Shown here one piece after another: positions 34,722 through 43,638 of a stretch of 64,000 nucleotides of DNA (positions are counted from its first letter, which is position 1; every line of letters begins with the position of its first letter). The notes below the pieces were generated by a model. The model did not search any database and was not told where the DNA came from. It worked only from the letters and a program-made list of their open reading frames with translations. Position numbers and translations under genes: made by a program. Source of the DNA: Mycobacterium sp. ENV421 (lineage in GTDB: Bacteria; Actinomycetota; Actinomycetes; Mycobacteriales; Mycobacteriaceae); assembly GCF_002887815.1 (NCBI RefSeq), contig NZ_PDHO01000014.1:62001-126000 (forward strand). Reading direction: 5' to 3'.

Positions 34722-35659
34722 CCCGCGCCGACGTCACCTTCGATTCGTCCGGCGTTCGCTGCAGCGCATGGCATTTCCCCGGCGAGGGGGATTCTTTCAC
34801 CGGCCCGGCCGGGCGCCCGGTGGTGGTGATGGGCCACGGCTTCGGGGGAACCAAGGACTCCGGGCTGGAGCCGTTCTCCGAGCAGATCAGCGCCGCAGGC
34901 GCGGGCGTACTGGCTTTCGACTACCGAGGCTTCGGCGCGTCGGAAGGTGAACCCCGGCAGACGGTTTCGGTTGCCGGGCAGATCGCCGACTTCGAGGCGG
35001 CGATCGCCGCGGCCAAGCGGTTGCCTGGCGTCGACCCGAATCGCATTGTGCTGTGGGGATCGTCGATGTCGGGTGGCCATGTGATCCGGGTGGCCGCCGA
35101 CCACACCGACGTCGCGGGGGTGATCGCGATGACGCCCTTGACCAGCGGCGTGGCCGTCAGTCGTGCGGCCGTCGAACACCGCGATGTCGGGCAGGCGTTG
35201 AAATGGACGGCGGTGGGCCTCAAGAGCCGAATCGACGTGTCACGCGGCCGCCGTCCGACGCTGATGCCCCTGGTCGGCCGTCCCGGTGAGCCGGGAGCCC
35301 TGGCCTTGGACGGAGCCTACGAGAGCTACACCGCGATGGCTGGTCCGACCTGGCGCAACGAGGTCGACTCCGCGGTGGGTCTGCAGATCGCGTCGATCCG
35401 AACGGCGGACGCCGCCAAGCGATTACGGTGTCCGCTGCTGGTGCAGGTCGCCGACTTCGACCGCTACGTGCCTGCTGAATCGGTGGTCAAGACCGCGGTG
35501 CTCGGCCGGGGACAGGTGCATCACTATCCGTGCGATCATTTCGACGTGTGGCCCGGGCACGACTGGTTCGAGAAGGCCGTCGGTGACCAGGTGGCCTTCC
35601 TGACTCGTACCCTCAGTACTTCGTCGAGCCCTGATCTACTGAAATCGCCTCAGCAGTAA
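34718..35659 (+). CDS. Alpha/beta hydrolase
   Basis: 313 residues. Oxyanion region GHGFGGTKDSG, nucleophile elbow LWGSSMSGGH (Ser in GxSxS/G form), acid region DFDRYVP and catalytic His in CDHFDV. Resembles dienelactone-hydrolase/X-Pro peptidase-like esterases. Fits as the step after the monooxygenase. ATG at 34718 overlaps the FMO stop. Its last 47 bases overlap the convergent SDR gene at 35613, so the final residues (SSSPDLLKSPQQ) are probably dispensable. Confidence 0.85.
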   Translation: MTRADVTFDSSGVRCSAWHFPGEGDSFTGPAGRPVVVMGHGFGGTKDSGLEPFSEQISAAGAGVLAFDYRGFGASEGEPRQTVSVAGQIADFEAAIAAAKRLPGVDPNRIVLWGSSMSGGHVIRVAADHTDVAGVIAMTPLTSGVAVSRAAVEHRDVGQALKWTAVGLKSRIDVSRGRRPTLMPLVGRPGEPGALALDGAYESYTAMAGPTWRNEVDSAVGLQIASIRTADAAKRLRCPLLVQVADFDRYVPAESVVKTAVLGRGQVHHYPCDHFDVWPGHDWFEKAVGDQVAFLTRTLSTSSSPDLLKSPQQ

Positions 35660-36434
35660 TCAGTTTCGCATCGTCGCTGGCCAGGAAGCAGACCGTGTCG
35701 GCGATGTCCTCCGGCTCGGCGATGTAGATGGGCAGGAACGGCAGCATCATGTTCTGCAGCGCCGGGTTGGTCTCCATCGCCTTGCCCAGTTCGGCCACCA
35801 TGTCGCCGGTGCCCATGTCGGTGTTCACCGGTCCCGGGTGAACGCTGTTGACCCTGATGTTGTGCTTGCCGAGTTCGGCGGCGAACGCCCTGGCCATCCC
35901 GGTGACGGCGTGCTTGCTTGCGGTGTAGTGCACCATGAACGGCTGCAGCTTGATCCCGGCCGCCGAGCTGATCAGGATGATGGAACCTCCGGAGCCACCT
36001 TCCACGATCGAGGGCGCGCCAGCCATCACGGTGTTCCACGTACCGGTCACGTTGACGTCCATGACATCCCGGAAGGCTTCCGGGGTGATCTGGTCCCACG
36101 CAGCAGGCGAGGTGATGCCCGCGTTCGCGACGATGATGTCGAGCCGGCCGAGTCTGGCCACGCCGTCTCGCACGGCGTCTTTGAGCCCATCGAGATCGCG
36201 GGTATCCACCACCGCCGACACGATCCGCTGTCCCGTGGCTTCGACCAGGCGCACGGTCTCGGCCAGGTCCTCCGGGGTGGCCGGGTTGTACGGAACGCAG
36301 TCGGGCAGCTTGCCTGCGATGTCGACGGCGATGATGTCGGCGCCCTCGCCGGCCATCTTCACCGCGTGCGCGCGGCCCTGTCCGCGGGCGGCTCCGGTGA
36401 CGAATGCGACCTTGCCGCTGAGCTTTCCCGTCAT
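35613..36434 (-). CDS. Mycofactocin-coupled SDR family oxidoreductase
   Basis: 273 residues. The cofactor motif is GAARGQG, Tyr-x-x-x-Lys is in YTASKHAV, and there is the family-specific insertion after the second strand (DCVPYNPATPEDLAETVRLV) that marks mycofactocin-associated carveol-dehydrogenase-like SDRs, in which the NAD stays bound and the redox peptide mycofactocin recycles it. ATG 36434 overlaps the acyl-CoA dehydrogenase stop (ATGA), making a two-gene operon. It likely oxidises an alcohol in this pathway. Confidence 0.86.
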   Translation of the reverse strand: MTGKLSGKVAFVTGAARGQGRAHAVKMAGEGADIIAVDIAGKLPDCVPYNPATPEDLAETVRLVEATGQRIVSAVVDTRDLDGLKDAVRDGVARLGRLDIIVANAGITSPAAWDQITPEAFRDVMDVNVTGTWNTVMAGAPSIVEGGSGGSIILISSAAGIKLQPFMVHYTASKHAVTGMARAFAAELGKHNIRVNSVHPGPVNTDMGTGDMVAELGKAMETNPALQNMMLPFLPIYIAEPEDIADTVCFLASDDAKLITAEAISVDQGSTKY

Positions 36435-37606
36435 GCTTTGCGCTGCGCTTCCTTGACTAGTCCGCCGCCCACGATGAGGCGCTGAATCTCGCTGGTGCCC
36501 TCGTACAGCCGTAACAGCCGGACCTCGCGATAAATCCGCTCGACGGGCACACCGCGCATGTATCCGGCGCCGCCGTGTACCTGGACCGCGAGATCGGCTA
36601 CGTTGCCTGCCATTTCGGTACAGAAGAGCTTCGCCACCGAGGGCGCGATCCTGCGGTCTTCGTCGTCCACCCATTTGCGTGCGGCGTCCCGCACGAGTGC
36701 GCGTCCGGCCATCACCCCGGTCTGCTGGTCGGCGAGCATCGCCTGCACCAGTTGGAAACTGCCGATCGGTGTGCCGCCCTGGGTCGCAGTTGCCGCGTAG
36801 CTGACGGACTCGTCGAGCGCGCGCTGGGCGGAACCGACTGCCAGCGCGGCGATGTGGATACGGCCGCGGGCCAATGAGGTCATCGCCGCGCGGTAACCGA
36901 TGTCCTCACTGCCGCCGATCAGGGTGTCGTCACCGACCCTCACGTCGGTGAAGTTCACGTCGGAGGTCCACGCGCCCTCCTGACCCATCTTGGCGTCCTT
37001 GACCCCGATCTCGACGCCCGGCGTATCCGCCGGGACCAGGAAGACCGCGATCCCGGCGCCGTTGTCGTCGGCGGGCCGGGTCCGGGCGAACACGATGAAC
37101 AGGTTCGCCACCGGGGCGTTGGTGATGTATTGCTTACGGCCGTTGATCACCCAGCTGTCGCCGTCCCGAACGGCTTTCGTCTTCAGGCCGGAGGGGTTGG
37201 ATCCGGCGCCCGGCTCGGTCAGCGCGAACGACGCGACCACGTCGCCGGAGGCGATCGGCTCCAGCCAGCGCGACTTCTGCTCGTCGGTGCCGAATCCGAC
37301 GAGGACCTGCCCGGCTATCCCGTTGTTGGTGCCGAACATCGACCGCAGCGCCAGGCTGGTGTAGCCCAGTTCCATGGCGAGCTCGACATCCTGGGCGATG
37401 TTCAGGCCGAGCCCGCCCCATTCCTGCGGGATGGCGTAGCCGAACAGACCCATCGCTTTGGCCTGGTCGCGCAGGTCGTCGGGCACCTTGTCCTCGGCGA
37501 GGATCTCGGCCTCGCGTGGGACCACGGCGGTACGCACGAATTGCCGGGTCTGGGCCAGGATCTCGCGGAAGTCGTCGTCGCTGACGTCGGTCGTCGGGCC
37601 GGTCAT
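36431..37606 (-). CDS. Acyl-CoA dehydrogenase
   Basis: 391 residues with the family signatures FALTEPGAGSNPSGLKT (FAD/substrate) and LYEGTSEIQRLIVG, whose Glu is the usual catalytic-base position. Introduces an alpha-beta double bond into an acyl-CoA and passes electrons to ETF. ATG 37606 has an AAGGAG site; an upstream start at 37645 is possible. Divergent from fabG, with a palindrome in between. Confidence 0.92.
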   Translation of the reverse strand: MTGPTTDVSDDDFREILAQTRQFVRTAVVPREAEILAEDKVPDDLRDQAKAMGLFGYAIPQEWGGLGLNIAQDVELAMELGYTSLALRSMFGTNNGIAGQVLVGFGTDEQKSRWLEPIASGDVVASFALTEPGAGSNPSGLKTKAVRDGDSWVINGRKQYITNAPVANLFIVFARTRPADDNGAGIAVFLVPADTPGVEIGVKDAKMGQEGAWTSDVNFTDVRVGDDTLIGGSEDIGYRAAMTSLARGRIHIAALAVGSAQRALDESVSYAATATQGGTPIGSFQLVQAMLADQQTGVMAGRALVRDAARKWVDDEDRRIAPSVAKLFCTEMAGNVADLAVQVHGGAGYMRGVPVERIYREVRLLRLYEGTSEIQRLIVGGGLVKEAQRKA

Positions 37607-37640
37607 CAGGCTCCTTGGGTCGGGGGCGCTGCCTGGCGCG

Positions 37641-37659
37641 ATCATATATGAAATATGAT
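37641..37659. promoter_or_regulatory. Palindromic operator candidate between acyl-CoA dehydrogenase and fabG
   Basis: ATCATAT (37641-37647), 5-base spacer, ATATGAT (37653-37659). An AT-rich perfect dyad inside GC-rich DNA, in the divergent promoter. Probably bound by a local TetR or GntR regulator. Confidence 0.65.
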
Positions 37660-37701
37660 ATTGCCCATTCGGGGGTCCGTTCGAGGAACATAGGAGTTCA
37701 C

Positions 37702-38442
37702 ATGTCGCTGCTTGCCGGCCAGACCGCGGTCATCACCGGTGGAGCGCAAGGCCTCGGCTTTGCGATCGCGGAGCAGTTCATCGCCGAAGGCGCCCGCGTC
37801 ATACTCGGTGACCTCAATCTCGAGGCCACCGAGGAGGCGGTCACCAAACTCGGTGGTGCCGACGTCGCCCGTGCGGTGCAGTGCAACGTCACCTCGTATG
37901 CCGACGTCGACGCACTCGTCGATGCCGCCGTCGAACAGTTCGGCCGCTTCGACATCATGGTGAACAATGCCGGAATCACTCGCGACGCGACGCTGCGCAA
38001 GATGACCGAAGACGAGTTCGACCAGGTGATCTCGGTACATCTGAAGGGCACCTGGAACGGGCTGAAGAAGGCGTCGACGGTGATGCGTGAGCAGAGGAGC
38101 GGCGCGATCGTGAACATGTCGTCGATCTCCGGCAAGGTGGGCATGATCGGGCAGACCAACTACTCGGCGGCCAAGGCCGGCATCGTCGGAATGACCAAGG
38201 CGGCCTCCAAGGAACTGGCCCATCTCGGGGTGCGGGTCAACGCCATCCAGCCCGGATTGATCCGGTCGGCGATGACCGAGGCCATGCCGCAACGCATTTG
38301 GGATTCCAAGGTGGCCGAGGTGCCGATGGGGCGTGCGGGTGAGCCGTCCGAGGTCGCCAAGGTGGCGCTGTTCCTGGCGTCTGACCTGTCGTCGTACATG
38401 ACCGGAACGGTCCTCGAGGTCACCGGCGGACGGCACCTCTGA
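37702..38442 (+). CDS. 3-oxoacyl-ACP/3-hydroxyacyl-CoA reductase-type SDR (FabG-like)
   Basis: 246 residues. GGAQGLG, NNAG, Ser (NMSSISG) and YSAAKAGI are all present, and the C-terminus YMTGTVLEVTGG is FabG-like. In this setting it most likely handles 3-hydroxyacyl-CoA in beta-oxidation. ATG after TAGGAGTTCAC. The thiolase start shares one base with its stop (TGATG). Confidence 0.9.
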   Translation: MSLLAGQTAVITGGAQGLGFAIAEQFIAEGARVILGDLNLEATEEAVTKLGGADVARAVQCNVTSYADVDALVDAAVEQFGRFDIMVNNAGITRDATLRKMTEDEFDQVISVHLKGTWNGLKKASTVMREQRSGAIVNMSSISGKVGMIGQTNYSAAKAGIVGMTKAASKELAHLGVRVNAIQPGLIRSAMTEAMPQRIWDSKVAEVPMGRAGEPSEVAKVALFLASDLSSYMTGTVLEVTGGRHL

Positions 38443-39662
38443 TGCCCAGAACCGCCGTGATCTGTGAGCCGGTCCGCACGCCGATCGGCCGCTACGGCGG
38501 CATGTTCGCCTCCCTGACGGCTGTCGACCTCGGGGTGGCCGCGCTCAACGGTCTGCTGGCTCGCACCGGCATCGCGCCGGACGCCGTCGAGGACGTGATC
38601 CTCGGCCACTGTTATCCGAACAGCGAGGCGCCGGCGATCGGCCGCGTCGTCGCACTCGACGCCGGCCTGCCGGTGAGTGTGCCCGGTATGCAGGTGGACC
38701 GGCGCTGCGGTTCGGGTCTGCAGGCCGTGATTCAGGCTTGTCTCCAAGTCGCTTCGGGTGACAACGATCTCGTCGTGGCCGGCGGCGCGGAGAGCATGAG
38801 CAATGTCGCTTTCTACTCGACCGATATGCGGTGGGGTGGCGGCCGCACCGGGGTGCAGGTGCACGACGGTCTGGCCCGCGGGCGCACGACGGCCGGCGGC
38901 AAGCACCATCCGGTGCCGGGTGGCATGCTCGAGACCGCCGAGAACCTGCGCCGCGAGTACTGCATTTCCCGCCAGGAGCAGGACGAGCTGGCGGTGGCGT
39001 CCCATCAGCGCGCGGTCACCGCGCAGAAGGACGGCATCCTGGCCGAGGAGATCATTCCGGTCACGGTCACCGGTCGCCGCGGTGAGGACGTGATCGACAC
39101 CGATGAGCATCCCCGCGCCGACACGACTCTCGAATCACTGGGCAAGCTCAAACCGGTTCTGCTGAAGCAGGATCCGGAGGCCACTGTCACCGCGGGCAAC
39201 TCCAGCGGGCAGAACGACGCCGCGTCGATGTGCATCGTGACCACGCCGGAGAAGGCCGCCGAACTGGGTCTGACTCCGCTGGTGCGGCTGGTGTCGTGGG
39301 CGTCGGCGGGGGTGGGACCCGAGGTGATGGGCATCGGTCCGGTGCCTGCCACCGAGGCGGCGTTGGCCAAAGCCGGTGTGACGCTGGGTGACATCGACCT
39401 CATCGAACTCAACGAGGCTTTCGCCGCCCAGGCGTTGGCCTGCATGAAGGCCTGGAACTTCACCGCTGCCGACCATGAGCGCACCAACGTCCACGGCTCG
39501 GGGATCTCGCTCGGGCATCCGGTTGGCGCAACTGGTGGCCGGATGCTCGCCACGCTGGCCCGTGAACTGCACCGGCGCGACGCGCGCTACGGCCTGGAAA
39601 CGATGTGCATCGGCGGTGGCCAGGGCCTGGCCGCGGTGTTCGAAAGGGTGGACGCACGATGA
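38442..39662 (+). CDS. Acetyl-CoA acetyltransferase (thiolase)
   Basis: 406 residues: nucleophile Cys89 in DRRCGSGL, and the C-terminal motifs NEAFAAQAL, GSGISLGHPVGATG (catalytic His) and CIGGGQG (catalytic Cys). Cleaves 3-oxoacyl-CoA with CoA to release acetyl-CoA or propionyl-CoA. Part of fabG-thiolase-ACAD-gntR, with the ACAD overlapping by 4 bp. Confidence 0.93.
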   Translation: MPRTAVICEPVRTPIGRYGGMFASLTAVDLGVAALNGLLARTGIAPDAVEDVILGHCYPNSEAPAIGRVVALDAGLPVSVPGMQVDRRCGSGLQAVIQACLQVASGDNDLVVAGGAESMSNVAFYSTDMRWGGGRTGVQVHDGLARGRTTAGGKHHPVPGGMLETAENLRREYCISRQEQDELAVASHQRAVTAQKDGILAEEIIPVTVTGRRGEDVIDTDEHPRADTTLESLGKLKPVLLKQDPEATVTAGNSSGQNDAASMCIVTTPEKAAELGLTPLVRLVSWASAGVGPEVMGIGPVPATEAALAKAGVTLGDIDLIELNEAFAAQALACMKAWNFTAADHERTNVHGSGISLGHPVGATGGRMLATLARELHRRDARYGLETMCIGGGQGLAAVFERVDAR

Positions 39663-40852
39663 CCCGTATCGCTCAGACCCTCGGCCTGACCGAGGTTCAG
39701 TCCGAAATCATCTCCACCGTGCGGCAATTCGTCGACAAGGAGATCATTCCCAATGCCCAGGAGCTGGAGCACGCCGACACCTACCCGCAGGCCATCGTCG
39801 ATCAGATGCGGGAGATGGGCCTGTTCGGGCTGATGATCCCCGAGGAGTACGGCGGGCTGGGGGAGTCGCTGCTCACCTACGCGCTGTGCGTCGAGGAACT
39901 GGCCCGCGGCTGGATGAGCGTCTCCGGGGTGATCAACACCCACTTCATCGTGGCCTACATGATCCGCCAGCACGGCACCGACGAACAGAAGCAGCGTTTC
40001 CTGCCAAGGATGGCCACCGGCGAGATCCGGGGTGCCTTCTCGATGTCGGAGCCCGAGCTGGGTTCCGATGTCGCCGCGATCCGGACCAAGGCGAAGAACA
40101 ACGGCGACGGCACCTACACCATCGACGGCCAGAAGATGTGGCTGACCAACGGCGGCAGCTCGACTCTGGTCGCCGCGCTGGTGCGCACCGATGAGGGAGC
40201 CGACAAGCCGCACCGCAACCTGACGGCGTTCCTGATCGAAAAGCCCTCCGGTTTCGGCGAAGTCGCGCCGGGCCTGACGATCCCCGGCAAGCTCGACAAG
40301 CTCGGCTACAAGGGCATCGACACCACCGAGCTGATCTTCGACGGCTACGTCGCCGGCGCTGACGACGTTCTGGGCGCCAAGCCCGGGCACGGCTTCTTCC
40401 AGATGATGGACGGTGTCGAGGTCGGCCGGGTCAATGTGTCGGCCCGCGCCTGCGGTGTGGGCATCCGCGCGTTCGAGCTGGCCGTCCGGTATGCCCAGCA
40501 GCGCAGCACGTTCGGCAAACCGATCGCCGAACATCAGGCCATCGCGTTCCAACTGGCCGAGATGGCCACCAAAGTGGAGGCCGCGCATCTGATGATGGTG
40601 AACGCCGCGCGGCTGAAGGACTCCGGGGAGCGCAACGACGTCGCGGCCGGGATGGCGAAATATCTCGCGAGCGAATTCTGCGCGGAGGTCACTCAGCAGA
40701 GCTTCCGCATCCACGGCGGTTACGGGTACTCCAAGGAGTACGAGATCGAGCGGTTGATGCGCGACGCGCCGTTCCTGCTCATCGGCGAGGGCACCAGCGA
40801 AATCCAGAAGAACATCATCAGCAAGCGGCTACTGGCCGACTACCGGATTTGA
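39659..40852 (+). CDS. Acyl-CoA dehydrogenase
   Basis: 397 residues. FSMSEPELGSDVAAIRTKA and MWLTNGGSS form the FAD pocket; IGEGTSEIQKNIISKRLL near the end carries the typical catalytic-base region. Alpha-beta dehydrogenation of an acyl-CoA. ATG overlaps the thiolase stop (ATGA). Followed after one base by a GntR regulator gene. Confidence 0.93.
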   Translation: MTRIAQTLGLTEVQSEIISTVRQFVDKEIIPNAQELEHADTYPQAIVDQMREMGLFGLMIPEEYGGLGESLLTYALCVEELARGWMSVSGVINTHFIVAYMIRQHGTDEQKQRFLPRMATGEIRGAFSMSEPELGSDVAAIRTKAKNNGDGTYTIDGQKMWLTNGGSSTLVAALVRTDEGADKPHRNLTAFLIEKPSGFGEVAPGLTIPGKLDKLGYKGIDTTELIFDGYVAGADDVLGAKPGHGFFQMMDGVEVGRVNVSARACGVGIRAFELAVRYAQQRSTFGKPIAEHQAIAFQLAEMATKVEAAHLMMVNAARLKDSGERNDVAAGMAKYLASEFCAEVTQQSFRIHGGYGYSKEYEIERLMRDAPFLLIGEGTSEIQKNIISKRLLADYRI

Positions 40853-40853
40853 C

Positions 40854-41537
40854 ATGAGCACACCGGATTTCGTGCCGCGCCCTCAGCTGGCGGAGGATGT
40901 CGCGCGCTTTGTCCGGACCCGGATCTTCAACGGCACGTATCCCGCCGGTGAGTACATCCGGCTGGACCAGTTGGCCGCCGAGCTCGGCATCAGCGTCACG
41001 CCGGTGCGGGAAGCCCTGTTCGAGCTGCGCGGGGAAGGTCTGCTGGATCAGCTGCCGCGGCGCGGCTTCGTCGTGCTGCCGTTCACCGACCGGGACATCA
41101 CCGATGTCTCGAACCTGCAGGCGTACGTCGGCGGTGAACTGGCCGCGCGGGCCGCGGTGAACATCACCGGCGACGAGCTTGCGGTGCTGTCGTCGATTCA
41201 CGACGAGCTGGTCGCCGCCTACACCGCCGACGATATCCGCGCCGTTCGGCTCAACCATGAATTCCATCGCGCCATCAACGTCGCGGCGCAGTCTCCCAAG
41301 CTCGCGCAGTTGATGTCTCAGATCACCCGGTACGCACCGGAATCGGTGTTCCCCACCATCGATGGCTGGCCTGCCAAATCGGTTGCCGACCACGAGCGCA
41401 TCCTCGCCGCGCTCAAGGCTCACGACCAGGAGCAGGCCCGCGCCGCGATGTCGGACCACCTGGCGGCGGGTGCCGCACCGCTGATCGAGCACCTCGTCAA
41501 ACAGGGTGTGGCGCAGCGGTTTCAGACTACCGAGTAG
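40854..41537 (+). CDS. GntR/FCD-family transcriptional regulator
   Basis: 227 residues: winged helix (LAAELGISVTPVREALFELRGEG, RRGFVVLPF) and an FCD ligand-binding helical domain with metal-type His residues (NHEFHRAIN, DHERILAALKAHD). Probably senses an acyl-CoA or organic acid and controls the operon it ends. The 3' end overlaps the convergent gene at 41522 by 16 bp. Confidence 0.9.
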   Translation: MSTPDFVPRPQLAEDVARFVRTRIFNGTYPAGEYIRLDQLAAELGISVTPVREALFELRGEGLLDQLPRRGFVVLPFTDRDITDVSNLQAYVGGELAARAAVNITGDELAVLSSIHDELVAAYTADDIRAVRLNHEFHRAINVAAQSPKLAQLMSQITRYAPESVFPTIDGWPAKSVADHERILAALKAHDQEQARAAMSDHLAAGAAPLIEHLVKQGVAQRFQTTE

Positions 41538-42130
41538 TCCGGCGCGAGGGTCCCGCGTCCGGTGAGGGCGCACAGCAGCTCCTGGCTGTCGCCGCGGCGC
41601 TGAGCGACGGCGACCGAGAGGGCAAGGACGCAGTCGGTCACGTCGGGCGGGAGGGCTTCGGGCGCACCGATGGCGCGAGCCAGATCGATGCTGTGCAGAC
41701 CGAGTTCGAAGATCCGCGTCGGCAGATAGTCCGACAGCCGCATACCTCCGGCGATGGTCTGGATCACCCGATCCTCGCTGTTCAGCACAGCGGCCGCGCG
41801 ATCCTGCTGTTCGCGCAGGACATCCAGTGGACGCTCACCCAGCGCCAGGCCGGCCTGCACGGCGCGCGCATCGATCTGCGAGGAGTCGGTGAGCAGAGGG
41901 GCGATCGCGAGGTAGTACTCGGCGGAGTCGGCGATGTCCAGCCGCTCCGCCGGTCGGGCCGAGTAGTCGACGACGGTGGTGAACGATCGGCCGATGTGGC
42001 CGACGAGCGTGCGTACCGACCACGTCCCGAGCGCGGGCGAATCCCATTGGTCGGGCCCGATCTGCTCGGCCATCCACACGGCGTGGGCACCGGCCCGGCG
42101 GAACGTCTCGATATGCGCCTGCAGCGTCAT
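41522..42130 (-). CDS. DinB/mycothiol-dependent maleylpyruvate isomerase-like protein
   Basis: 202 residues. N-terminal four-helix bundle of the TIGR03083 type: WSVRTLVGHIGRSF with a conserved His, later ELGLHSIDLARAIG with a second His ligand. Such proteins use mycothiol as cofactor for isomerisation or transfer. Could isomerise an intermediate in this pathway. ATG 42130 lies 11 bases past the stop of the ligase gene, with both on the minus strand. Confidence 0.8.
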   Translation of the reverse strand: MTLQAHIETFRRAGAHAVWMAEQIGPDQWDSPALGTWSVRTLVGHIGRSFTTVVDYSARPAERLDIADSAEYYLAIAPLLTDSSQIDARAVQAGLALGERPLDVLREQQDRAAAVLNSEDRVIQTIAGGMRLSDYLPTRIFELGLHSIDLARAIGAPEALPPDVTDCVLALSVAVAQRRGDSQELLCALTGRGTLAPDYSVV

Positions 42131-42141
42131 GGACCTAGAAG

Positions 42142-43638
42142 TTACCCCTGCCCGCTCAGCACCTCGCGCAGGCGGCGCACATCGATCTTGCCGCTGGACA
42201 TCAGCGGGAGCTGGTCGGGAGTCAGTGCGACGACGCGTCGCGGGATCTTGTACGCCGACAATTCGGCCCTGAGGCTGTGTTGCAGCGCGCCGGCGTCAAA
42301 CGCGCCGGCATCCGGGGTGACCACCGCCGCGACGACGATCTGGCCGCGTCCCGGATCGGGGATGCCGATCACGTGGGCGGCCAGTCCGCCGGTCACGCGG
42401 GTGATCGCTTTCTCCACCTCGGCGGGAAATACGTTGGCACCGGCTGTTTTGATCATCGATCCTCGCCTGCCGAGGAAGTAGAAGAACCCATCGGCGTCGG
42501 TGCGCACCAGATCGCCGGTGTGAAACCATCCGTCGGCGTCGAAGCACTCGTCGCGGCTGCGCTTGTAATAGCCCTGCATCAAGTACCGGCCGCGAATCCA
42601 CAGCTCGCCGTCGACGATCGTGGTTTCGAAGCCGGGCGCGGGTTTACCGAACGACCCGCGGCGGTGTTCGGGCTGGTCGGTCTCGTCTGCGCTGAGCAAC
42701 AACACACCGCCGGCTTCGGTCAGGCCCAGCATGTTGTGCCTCAGTTCCGGATCACGGGGCCGGACATCAGGAGCCATGATCGGGTAGAGGTTGCCGCGCC
42801 GCATCGACGACAGATCGCGCCGCGCAAAGCTCTCATGACGCGCCAGATGCGCGATGCCGGAAACGAATCCGTTGGTGATCGTGGGCCGCACGTCCTCGAG
42901 CAGATCGAGAACGGCGCCGGCATCGGTGGCGTTGGAACACACCAGCGTCGCACCCGCGACCATCGTCGCCAGCAGACCGAAGCCGAAGCCGCCGATCCAG
43001 AAGAACGGTGAGTTGCAGAACAGGATGTCCTGCGCGGTCAGACCGCGAATCTCGTTGAGGTTGCGCTGATGTCCGAGCAGCGCCCCGTGGGTGTGCACCA
43101 CACCCTTCGCGGCTCCGGTGGATCCCGACGTGTAGACGATCACCAGGGGGTCGCGGCCGCCGACGTCTCCGTCGACGGCTGTCGGCTCAGCCACGGCGGC
43201 GATGTCGTTGTCGAACACGACATGGCGCAGACGCGGCGCGGTCACGCCCCGGAGCCGCGCAGAAAAGTCGTGGCCGCGGAAAGAGCGTGCCGTGAGCAGG
43301 ATCTCGGTGTCGCTGTGGACCAGCTGGGTTTCCAGTTCGGAACCGGTCGAGAAGGTGGAGAACGGCACAACGACGGAACCGATGCGCGCTGCGGCGAGCA
43401 TCGCGACCACGAACTGAGCGCCGTTGGGATACAGCACTCCGACGTGAGTGCCTCGGCCCGCGCCCAGTGCGATCAGTCCGTGGGCCAGTCGGGCGGAGCG
43501 TTCCTCGGCCTCGCGGTAGGTGAGCCGCTCGGCATCGCACACCAGCAGCGGATGGTGGCCCCGGGCGGCGGCCTGGTGGCGCAGCAGCCGTCCGACGGTG
43601 TCAGCGGTCACGGCCGGTGAAGTGTTGCCGAACCGCAC
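42142..43638 (-). CDS. Acyl-CoA synthetase (AMP-forming)
   Basis: 498 residues of the ANL superfamily: AMP motif VYTSGSTGAAKGVVHTHG, adenine/ribose region DGWFHTGDLVRTDADGFFY and C-terminal lysine region SGKIDVRRL. Activates a carboxylic acid to its CoA ester. GTG 43638 overlaps the neighbouring ligase gene by 38 bp; GTG 43611 would reduce this. Two ligases side by side suggest different chain lengths or ring acids. Confidence 0.9.
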   Translation of the reverse strand: MRFGNTSPAVTADTVGRLLRHQAAARGHHPLLVCDAERLTYREAEERSARLAHGLIALGAGRGTHVGVLYPNGAQFVVAMLAAARIGSVVVPFSTFSTGSELETQLVHSDTEILLTARSFRGHDFSARLRGVTAPRLRHVVFDNDIAAVAEPTAVDGDVGGRDPLVIVYTSGSTGAAKGVVHTHGALLGHQRNLNEIRGLTAQDILFCNSPFFWIGGFGFGLLATMVAGATLVCSNATDAGAVLDLLEDVRPTITNGFVSGIAHLARHESFARRDLSSMRRGNLYPIMAPDVRPRDPELRHNMLGLTEAGGVLLLSADETDQPEHRRGSFGKPAPGFETTIVDGELWIRGRYLMQGYYKRSRDECFDADGWFHTGDLVRTDADGFFYFLGRRGSMIKTAGANVFPAEVEKAITRVTGGLAAHVIGIPDPGRGQIVVAAVVTPDAGAFDAGALQHSLRAELSAYKIPRRVVALTPDQLPLMSSGKIDVRRLREVLSGQG

